From: Pholiota molesta
Taxonomy: Eukaryota; Basidiomycota; Agaricomycetes; Agaricales; Strophariaceae
Reading direction: 5' to 3'
Length of the DNA stretch: 16,516 nucleotides
Assembly: GCA_014925825.1 (NCBI GenBank)
Contig: JACGCK010000544.1
Location: forward strand, 1 to 16,516
Shown: one piece after another, positions 9,501 through 16,516 of the stretch
Layout: every line of letters starts with the position of its first letter
Numbering within the stretch: the first letter of the stretch is position 1
Notes under the pieces: model-generated
What the model was told of the DNA's origin: nothing
The model's input: only the letters and a program-made list of their open reading frames with translations
Databases searched by the model: none
Program-made: the position numbers and the translations under genes

Positions 9501-11470
9501 CATGTCCTGGGTATCAAGGACATGGCTGGTCTGCTCAAGCCTGAGGCTGCCAAACTGTCAGTTTTTGATACCACTCGGCTGGAATGAATCTAAACTAACA
9601 TTGGGTTTGCCATACAGTCTCATTGGTGCCATCAGGAAGGCTCACCCAGATCTTCCTATTCATGTTCACTCCCATGATACCGCAGGTATTGCCGCTGCGA
9701 GTATGATCGCATGTGCTGCTGCTGGTGCTGATGTTGTCGATGTCGCCATTGATAGTGAGTATACGCGGTGGGTATCAGAAAATTTTGCATTGATCGATCG
9801 TTCTGTGATTTAGGCATGTCGGGGTTGACTTCTCAGCCTTCCATGGGTGCCGTCTGCATGGCATTGGAACAGACCAAGCTTGGCACGGGTATTCGCTATG
9901 AGGATATTCAGGCTCTGAACCTTTACTGGAGTCAAGTCCGCATGCTCTACAGCTGTTTCGAAGCCAACGTCCGTGCATCTGATTCTAGTGTCTTTGACCA
10001 TGAAATGCCTGGAGGACAATATACCAATCTTATGGTAACATCTCACCCACGCAGATCATAGCTTCTTTTCTGATGATCCAATTATCTAGTTCCAAGCAAC
10101 TCAACTGGGTCTCGGGACTCAGTGGACAGGTATGACAGTTGGATGTTGCTTTGAGCAATTTTCTCAACATATTTCTGTACAGTCATCAAGCAGAAATACA
10201 TAGAAGCGAACGAGCTTGTGGGTCTACCCACGTCCATATGTTCTTGAGACTGATGCTAAACTTTTTTTTTGGTTCTGTAGTGCGGTGGAATTATCAAAGT
10301 CACGCCGTCATCGAAGGTTGTTGGCGATTTCGCCCAATGGATGACCTCAAACTCCTTCAGCAAGCAAGATGTCCTCGACCGTGCTGAGCATCTTGATTTC
10401 CCATCGTCTGTTGTGGAGTTCTTCCAAGGCTACCTTGGACAACCTGTGGGAGGCTTCCCAGAGCCTCTCCGTTCCAAAATTATCAGGAATAAGCCCAGGA
10501 TCGATGGACGTCCTGGAGCAACGATGCAGCCTCTGGACTTCAAGAAGATCAAGGCTGAGTTGCGGAGCAAGTTCGGCAAACATATCACAGATGCGGACGT
10601 TAGTTCCTACGTCATGTACCCCAAGGTATGCCAATTATCGTTATTTTTGACAGGAATATATTGCTTATATGTATTTTTATCTTATTAGGTCTTTGAAGAA
10701 TACCAGAGTTTCATCGAGAAGTACGGCGACCTCAGGTAGGTGTTGGTCAAATTTTGGGTGGCGATATTGCTGAAGATAGATGCAGTGTTATTCCCACGCG
10801 CTATTTCTTGGGTCGTCCTGATATTGGAGAGGAAATGCATATCTCTATTGAGAAGGGAAAGACGTTGATCATTCGTCTGATGGCCGTTGGACCTGTCGTC
10901 GAAGGTCGTGCACAACGCGATGTGTGGTTCGAAGTCAACGGAGAGGTAGTTCTTTTCGGGCGAATACAGTTTCGAATTACAAACTAATGCTCTTTCTTGT
11001 AGGTTCGCGCGGTGTCTGTGGAAGATAAGAACTCTGCGGTCGAGACCGTTTCGCGGGAAAAAGCTACCTCGGATCCCGGATCTGTGGGTGCACCCATGTC
11101 GGGAGTAGTTGTTGAGGTGAGAGTCAAAGAAGGCCAGGAGATTAAGAAGGGAGATCCTGTTTGTGGTGAGTGATATCTGCCGTGCATTTTAAAAAAGACA
11201 CAGGTCAGCTGATGAGAAAACTATGAACAGTTCTGAGTGCCATGAAGGTGAGTTTTCGAAGTCAGTTCTATGATTTTTTCACAGATAAACTGATTGTTGC
11301 ATGTTAGATGGAATCTGCCGTCACAGCACCCGTTTCTGGACACATCAAGCGTGTGGTTGTCCAAGAGGGTAAGCGGTGTTATATCATCATACCCAGTATA
11401 AGCTTCTTAACTATTCTGTGTAGGTGATTCGATCAACCAGGGCGACTTGACTGTAGAGATCGTCCATTAA
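6537..11470 (+). CDS. PYC1: pyruvate carboxylase, biotin-dependent
   Basis: It carboxylates pyruvate to oxaloacetate with ATP and bicarbonate (anaplerosis, gluconeogenesis); the fungal enzyme is cytosolic, and no mitochondrial presequence is evident. There are 25 exons: 6537-6653, 6716-6814, 6866-6978, 7047-7171, 7230-7763, 7816-8063, 8124-8234, 8296-8364, 8417-8533, 8597-8959, 9015-9097, 9149-9234, 9290-9294, 9351-9556, 9618-9754, 9814-10034, 10090-10129, 10183-10217, 10281-10625, 10689-10735, 10786-10945, 11003-11165, 11231-11247, 11308-11368, 11424-11470. Introns are 50-68 nt, all GT..AG. The 3549 nt give 1182 residues, normal for the family. Biotin carboxylase: ATP-grasp GGGGRGM 191-197 and NPRIQVEH 319-326. 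Carboxyltransferase: [10 protein letters not shown] 572-581, carboxylated Lys746 in GIKDMAG, and metal ligands His776/His778. Biotin carrier: Lys1147 in AMKME, 35 residues from the end. C-ending codons dominate, which suggests high expression. The start is the first in-frame ATG but its context is poor; Met19 is an alternative. Confidence 0.97.
9290..9294 (+). other. PYC1: 5-nt microexon (exon 13) of PYC
   Basis: The five bases AGAAC lie between a 55-nt intron (9235-9289, GTATGC..TTACAG) and a 56-nt intron (9295-9350, GTGAGC..AAACAG). They complete a Glu codon begun in exon 12 and supply one Asn codon, giving the conserved LNYFENMKLG stretch where yeast Pyc1 has LNDLEQLKVG. Without them the frame shifts. 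Both flanking introns carry canonical borders and normal length, so the microexon is the simplest reading. Confidence 0.88.
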
Positions 11471-12168
11471 AAAAACTTTTTGCTGCCCAACTTGTTGTCT
11501 TGATATGTGTATTAGAATACAAAGAACAATGTAACGAATGAAAAACATTATGCACGAATCATAGTCTATTCAAATTTCCTATTGGTTCACAGGTACATAC
11601 CTGCAGGGGATCATTGAAGCTGTAAAGATATCTGTTTCATGGGTAGGAAAGAGGCAACCTCCATTGCAAAGCTTATTAACTTCGTATTCAAATTGGATTC
11701 AATAGGATTCCAATGGCGTTATCTGTCGGAACTTAATGTGACCACTGACGATTCGGACACTCAGAAATCCAGATTTCATAACTCGCGATCGAGGAGGAAT
11801 ATTCATTCATTGCTTCGTGATATTAACGTGATATTAACGGACATCTCGGATTTTTAATTCCACCAGTTGGAGCAGCGACTGCCACGACCGCTGCGAATTG
11901 TGTACGCATGCCAATAGACTACCTCATCGACAAGCTTGGACAAGAGAAGGCCAATTATCGACTGGTCTAGCCTCCACAACTCACGGGTGCGCCACAAAAA
12001 GAACTGGAACGACTGGCTATTGGGGCGGTAAAAACACGGTGATAAAGGAAGGGCTTCTGGGTATTCTTTTGCACATAAATATCAACGGCGTTTTCGAAGG
12101 CTACGTCGCATTGGTAACCAGTAGGTAATGCCTGATGATTATGGTACAAGTTTGGTTTTATCGAGTAT
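11471..12168. other. intergenic region between convergent PYC and nitronate monooxygenase genes
   Basis: About 700 bp lie between two stop codons, so this should hold two 3' UTRs and terminators. A variant polyadenylation-like AATACA lies at about 11516-11521, shortly after the PYC stop. An 11-bp tandem duplication sits at 11816-11837. The open stretches of about 70 codons here have no ATG-start model with family resemblance. Nothing else is recognised. Confidence 0.55.
11816..11837. repeat. 11-bp tandem repeat, 2 copies
   Basis: CGTGATATTAA is directly repeated at 11816-11826 and 11827-11837, in the region between PYC and the nitronate monooxygenase gene. The copies are identical. No function is apparent. 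Confidence 0.75.
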
Positions 12169-13734
12169 TTACACGAGGTTGAGAAGGCCCGCAGTGTATT
12201 TTATGCGGTGTGTGCATTCTTCGTGAAGTTCTTTGACAATTTCCTGCGAGGTAAGATGAAGAGGTGAGTACACATCCTGGGATCGCTCTCGCAAACGAAA
12301 TGAAAGAATGAGGAATACACACCATGGCCGGTTTAATCTGGGACATTAATCCCACTCCAGACCCTCCCCAAACGAGAATGCGGTTGCTATCATCTTCTCG
12401 CAGGCCTTGCTCAAATTTCTCCCGAATTATAGTTATATCTTCTCCTCGATCGTAGTCGTCGACGGTAGCTATAATAGATAGAAAGATAGATAGATATAAA
12501 GAAATTGAGCTTTTTCGACGGCCAGCGGCACGGGTAATTGCTTACCGTTTCTCAGTCCTCTTCCATCAATGCCCTTCGGCCACCCCAAAGTGTTCCTCGC
12601 GTAATCAAACGCCATAGTGCGCACTGACGCGGTGGACTCCGCATCAAGAAGGGCACGGCGCTGGCCGTCTGTGTACCTGCTCTCCGGGGACAGGAGAAAG
12701 CGCGTTCCCAGGACCACGCCAGAGGCTCCCAGGGCGAGGAGCGCGGCGACCTGTGCGCCCGTGGCTACGCCTCCTGCTGCAAGGATGGGCGGTCCGTCTC
12801 TTTCGGGGACCAGGCTGGCAATGAGCGGGAAGAGCGTAAAAAGGGGCAGGCCTGCGGAGAGACCGTGTCCGCCGGCTTCATTCCCTTTCGAGAGACAAAT
12901 AACAAAAGGTTAGTTAAGTTTAGATGATAGCGTGACTTTCATTCAATACGCGATGCATCGCATTGAGACTGCGCTTGCATTTTTGTGGCATTGCATTACA
13001 TTGAGAAAGCCAGCAGAGTGCAAGTTCCGAACCTTGGGCCACGATGACATCAGCTTTCCATTCTTGCAGCGCTGCGAGGGCTTGCGCGACGGTGGAGATC
13101 TGGACGAAGATCATGACAGCATCTGCGCTGCCTGCGCGCGGATCATGTTCGCGGACATAATTAACCCAGGCGCCTATGTCCTCGCCAAAGGAGAGCCAGA
13201 TGGCTTGTACGCGGCTGGCGAGGGCTACGTCAAGGAGCTCTTTGCCTTTGGAAGGGGATTTGTCAAGTAGCCAGCAGAGAAAGCCAACACCGATGCGAAC
13301 GGTGTCCTGCGCACTAGTGTGCAGAAGCTGACGCGCGAGACTTATCTCCTTCCTGAGCCAGTCCGGAGCATCGTAGCCTATTCAAATGATGTCGGTCGAA
13401 ATTTGAGAATTGAGTGGATCTCGTAGATCCAATAAATTGAGGCATTTCACTGGTGAGATGATGCGAACCTGCAGCCAAGAAGCCAAAGCCGCCACCCAGC
13501 GTGACGGACGCTGCGAGAGCACCTATAAGGTATGGTCGTGGATAAATATCTAGGATGTTTGATATTGTAGGGGGTTCGGCGTACCTCCGCTGGCACCTGC
13601 CATGGCACCGGATACGATGGGAGATTTTATTCCTGAGATGTTTGTTAGGTTCTGAGCTTAATCGGATGTGTTGGAGTGAAACGCATACCCAGCAATTTAG
13701 TGAAGGGTGTTTGAATGGGCGTGTTCTGTTCCAT
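12169..13734 (-). CDS. nitronate monooxygenase (2-nitropropane dioxygenase family)
   Basis: This FMN enzyme oxidises alkyl nitronates to carbonyl compounds and nitrite and is regarded as a detoxifier of nitro compounds such as propionate 3-nitronate. Seven exons (minus, 5' to 3'): 13734-13689, 13632-13585, 13522-13469, 13377-13033, 12884-12546, 12468-12323, 12243-12169. The sum of 1053 nt gives 350 residues, typical for fungal members. Motifs: N-terminal GAMAGASGGALAASVTLGGG (flavin side of the TIM barrel), ADVIVAQGNEAGGHG with the candidate catalytic His171, GGVATGAQVAALLALGASG with Gly202-203, and GTRF 224-227 for FMN phosphate. Introns are longer than in the neighbours (56, 62, 91, 148, 77, 79 nt), and the 148-nt intron has an unusual GTTCGG donor. 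The start is the first in-frame ATG before the conserved TPFTKLLG. It is transcribed divergently from SmB. Its substrate and cellular location cannot be read from sequence. Confidence 0.93.
12473..12496. repeat. GATA-type microsatellite in an intron
   Basis: An imperfect run of GATA/TAGA units lies inside intron 5 (12469-12545) of the nitronate monooxygenase gene, close to its acceptor. It is probably simple slippage; such loci are often polymorphic between strains. Confidence 0.6.
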
Positions 13735-13949
13735 GTTAGTGGGTCAAGAAGAGAGACTAGGCAGTCATGCGATCTTAAATGAGAGGACCGGTAACAAATG
13801 CTTTCTGACGGGCACGGGCGGGCACATGAAATCGAAGAGAGACATAGCGGTGGCAGTGCGTTTGTCTAGAGCGTTTGTATGGTGTTGTTTGTAGAAAATT
13901 GAGAAAGGAGGGCCTCGCGCCTTGAACGTTCTGCAACGCGTCGCCCATC
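13735..13949. promoter_or_regulatory. short bidirectional promoter, nitronate monooxygenase / SmB
   Basis: Only 215 bp separate the two divergent start codons, so both promoters and both leaders must fit here or share elements. Several out-of-frame ATGs occur between about 13766 and 13890, so SmB transcription probably starts late in the interval. A GC-rich block (GACGGGCACGGGCGGGCAC) sits near the middle, at about 13807-13825. No clear TATA box is seen. Confidence 0.6.
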
Positions 13950-14735
13950 ATGGTAAGCACTCCGATCTCCTTGCGATTCACAGTACTCATGAGTCCACTC
14001 TCTCTGCCATGCATCTAGCCTCCTCCCAAATCCAAAGGCGGAAAGATGCTTAGTCTCATCAACTGGAGACTAAAAGTTACGATTAACGATGGTCGCGCTC
14101 TGACAGGCCAAATGCTGGCATTTGACCGCCACATGAACTTGGTCCTCGCAGAGTGCGAGGAATTCAGACGAGTACGGCCCAAGAAAAAGGCCGGAGAGGA
14201 AACAGCCCCGGAACAGGAGATGAAGCGCTCGCTAGGGCTGGTCATTCTCCGCGGCGAAACTGTCGTCAGCATAAGTGTCGAGGGACCCCCACCCGTTGTG
14301 GATGAGGACAAAAAGAACGCGGTGCGTGTTTACCAGACCTCTAACCATTGGACTTCATCTCATCAGGCGGATACAGCTTCCTGTTGGTCCTGGACGTGGT
14401 ATGCCTGCAGGACGTGGTATGGGAATGATGCCTCCAAGTATGTGTTTTGCAGTCCTTGGCACATTCGTTTATATTCTTCGTTTTGTTTTTTTCTGATTCG
14501 GTTATCTTTAAATAGTGGGGCCCCCATCTCTAGCTCGGCCTCCCATGCCGTTTGCACCTCCAGGTATGGCAGGTCCCCCTCCGGGCTTCAGACCCCCTGG
14601 CTTCCCTCCTGGTATGCCTTTCCCGCCTCCTCCTGGATTCGCGGGCCCTCCTCCTGGGTATGTTTCTATCGCTTGGCCTTCCCATTGTTTCCCTCTTGGC
14701 TTACATTTATTTGCAGGTTCCAACCACCTCAATGA
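13950..14735 (+). CDS. SMB1: small nuclear ribonucleoprotein Sm B (SmB/B')
   Basis: It is one of the seven Sm proteins that form the ring around the Sm site of U1, U2, U4 and U5 snRNAs, and so is a spliceosome core component. Five exons: 13950-13952, 14019-14321, 14377-14437, 14516-14657, 14717-14735; introns are 66, 55, 78 and 59 nt. The 528 nt give 175 residues. The Sm1 motif spans about 19-50, with the DxxMN pattern at Asp37, Met40 and Asn41. A lysine-rich linker (RVRPKKKAGEE) follows. The Sm2 motif is at about 73-89 (LGLVILRGETVVSISVE; RNA-contacting Arg79-Gly80). The tail has RG dipeptides (PGRGMPAGRGMG, possible symmetric arginine methylation sites) and Pro-rich repeats (PPPGF, PPGMP) that bind WW/GYF domains. 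The start codon is a separate exon; splicing joins it to PPPKSKGGKM, matching fungal orthologues. Met11 is an alternative start without that exon. Confidence 0.95.
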
Positions 14736-16516
14736 TTCTTTCTGGAGGTCAGTGGCGTTAAACAGCGAACGGGAAGAGGTTTATTTTAGTGTATGTATTC
14801 ACTGTCGCGAATATGGGCTGTGTTGTGTAACGTGTGTCTCCAATTCGCCTTTTGCTATCCCATATTTCTTTTTCATTGTTGTATTGCTTGCTAGGCCATC
14901 ATCTGAGTCACACACACCATGCTGCGGAACTTGTTTCTGTTTCTGGATCCCCGACCCAAGTATTGTTTGTCAATTGATACTTGCATTTTGATGCCTGTCG
15001 TCGCAGCATTGCAAGTTGCAAGTCTAGCCCACGAAACTTTATAGGGTCGAAAGCATACTTGACATCAGTATTCTGAGCTCGGTGCTATGTCTTGAATTGG
15101 CCATCCTATATAACATGTGGATGATTGCATCAGGGCGCGGTTACCAAGTACGACGTTCAATTCACTTCGCGGTCCTCTACGGAGAAATCTAAACGGAACC
15201 AATCTCATACTCTTCATCCCCATATTCACGGGAGAAGCACCCACTAAATTTGATGTCTCGTCTTACGTCCTCTCCACATCCTATGATGTAACAAGCAGTA
15301 TTTGACTAGAGCGCCGTGTTATCCTGGGACCCTCCTCAGCCTCGCCAGGTCAATCTCATGGGTGTCTCACGACTTTTAGGCGCCTTTTCACACATATCCT
15401 CGCTTCCATCCAGCTTCCATCAAAAATCTCTGCAGCCTGCAGGCTTGCGTGCTCTTGTGTGTGCAACCCGGCAAATCAGGCTGAACAATTCGGCGAATTG
15501 ATGCAAAACTCTATTAGATGGTCCCGATGTGCGACTATTTGTTCGGTACTATCGCCACTGCTATGTCTTCCAATGTTCCTCGTCTGGAATTCTTCGTCGT
15601 TTAAAATACTGCCCATTCAGCAATAGCGTCAAAACCCGCTCAAAGGCCGATCGAAATCGCGCGCAAGTTGCAACTGCATTGCATGGTTTCTATGGTTTGC
15701 TTACTCCAAACTATTCGAGGCAAGAGACCATGCGACGATGGTGTCCACTGACACTGTCATTGTCAAGGCTCAATATATTCGTGTGTGATCAAGAGCTTGT
15801 AACAACATAGATAGAGTTCAATGGCATTAAGATGGGTGCAATAATTATTGCATCTTGCGTCAGCGCCGTAGATTTACTGATAAGCATAATGTCAGCTACC
15901 TCCTTCCGTTATTCGAGAACATGGTCTGATTTAATAAGTCAGCATTGCAGAGTCAGGCTTATCTGCAGGGTAGAGCAGTGTAGCCTTTAATTTGAGTAAG
16001 GGTTTTGAGTCAGGGTTTTTCTGGAAATGAGCTCTAAGCTGCAAGTATCTAGTAACTGCGACGACGAGGGGTAGAATGGCTCTGTCAAGCTGACATTTGG
16101 TGTAATTTCTCGAGGGAAAAACGGGGTCATGAATACAGAGGGCCAAACCTTTACCTCTTATCGCGCAGATACGAAAAGAAGCAGATTGGATAGTAAATGA
16201 GTAATGCGAAGGCTCGCCTCCCGCGAAGTTCAAACGCCTTATCCAGCGGCAGAGTCGTATAATTGATGCCGTTGATGCGTACTTACCCTGGTGTGAGCGC
16301 GTCTATTTGTGCAACACTACCGCCGGTCCCTGATCGGGACATATGGCGCAACCATTGGAGGAGATTGGAGGCCACTGGTGATTTATCAGCGCGACGTGGG
16401 CTTCGTCAAGCTCCAAAAGGTCAAGATAAGTAATAAGTCGAGATACCGGCGCTACTCGTGATGGCACAAAAATAGATGAATATTGAATGCCGACGTCCGT
16501 GACGCCCGTCGCTTGT
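14736..16516. other. SmB 3' flank and right-hand interval without a confident gene
   Basis: The first few hundred bases should be SmB 3' UTR. Beyond that, no recognisable protein family, tRNA or mobile element is visible on either strand. Open stretches of up to 100 codons exist, for example 15931-16233 on the minus strand, but they lack a normal ATG start (that one opens with TTG) and resemble nothing I know. A minus-strand frame is open from the right edge (16516) to a stop at 16303-16305. A possible exon at 16287-16400 on the same strand ends in a strong GTAAGT donor. A gene running in from the right is therefore possible but not established. Confidence 0.5.
15829..15856. repeat. nested palindrome
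   Basis: TGCAATAATTATTGCA at 15837-15852 is a perfect 16-bp palindrome. Partly overlapping outer arms, AAGATG at 15829-15834 and CATCTT at 15851-15856, extend the symmetry imperfectly. It could be a dimeric protein binding site or a chance hairpin in A/T-rich DNA. Confidence 0.7.

Noticed and set aside
14508..14732. Glycine/proline-rich minus-strand frame opposite SmB exon 4
   Set aside because: It is the complement of the Pro-rich SmB tail codons and has no independent support.
14046..14735. Single 229-codon open frame covering the SmB gene
   Set aside because: It reads through introns: after the Sm domain it loses the conserved LPVGPGRG and PPPGF tail, which reappear only when three GT..AG introns are removed. 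The spliced model fits the family.
118..14735. Idea of a metabolic or secondary-metabolite gene cluster
   Set aside because: The genes are housekeeping types from unrelated pathways on mixed strands; there is no synthase, P450, dedicated exporter or regulator. Co-location looks incidental.
15931..16233. 100-codon minus-strand open frame
   Set aside because: It opens with TTG, has no internal ATG near its start, shows no known motif and could be random; it is kept only as part of the interval description.
1..16516. tRNA, rRNA, CRISPR array, transposase or retrotransposon domains
   Set aside because: No B-box-like tRNA core with a matching fold, no spaced direct repeats, and no reverse transcriptase, integrase or transposase motifs were seen on either strand.

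Overview
The window is nuclear DNA of a filamentous basidiomycete, most likely an Agaricomycete (mushroom-forming class). The grounds are dense short spliceosomal introns (about 48-68 nt, GT..AG, with CTGAC/CTAAC-like branch sites), five genes of ordinary eukaryotic housekeeping type, and protein sequences of basidiomycete flavour. There are no prokaryotic operons, no rRNA, no recognisable tRNA and no CRISPR. Because the genes are cut into many small exons, long open frames do not show them; the gene models here were built by hand from splice sites and protein family conservation.

Layout from left to right. (1) 118-1357, minus: a 10-exon, 245-residue PQ-loop membrane protein of the ANY1/CFS1 (SLC66A2/PQLC1) family. 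(2) 1358-4361: about 3 kb with no recognisable gene. (3) 4362-5961, plus: a 9-exon, 384-residue GDP-mannose transporter (VRG4 type) with the FYNN and GALNK substrate motifs. (4) 6537-11470, plus: a 25-exon, 1182-residue pyruvate carboxylase with biotin carboxylase, carboxyltransferase and biotin-carrier domains all intact. (5) 12169-13734, minus: a 7-exon, 350-residue nitronate monooxygenase (2-nitropropane dioxygenase family). (6) 13950-14735, plus: a 5-exon, 175-residue spliceosomal Sm protein B, divergent from the previous gene across 215 bp. (7) 14736-16516: SmB 3' flank and 1.8 kb without a convincing gene.

Functionally this is an unlinked housekeeping neighbourhood, not a pathway cluster. 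ANY1 and VRG4 both act in Golgi/endosomal membranes (phospholipid asymmetry and GDP-mannose import for glycosylation). Pyruvate carboxylase refills oxaloacetate in the cytosol. Nitronate monooxygenase detoxifies alkyl nitronates. SmB is a core snRNP subunit.

I found no undescribed system. The most interesting points concern gene structure: a 5-nt microexon that the pyruvate carboxylase frame requires, an SmB start codon that forms a 3-nt exon of its own, a uORF overlapping the pyruvate carboxylase start whose stop overlaps an in-frame internal ATG, two in-frame alternative acceptors in the transporter gene, and a short shared promoter between the nitronate monooxygenase and SmB genes.
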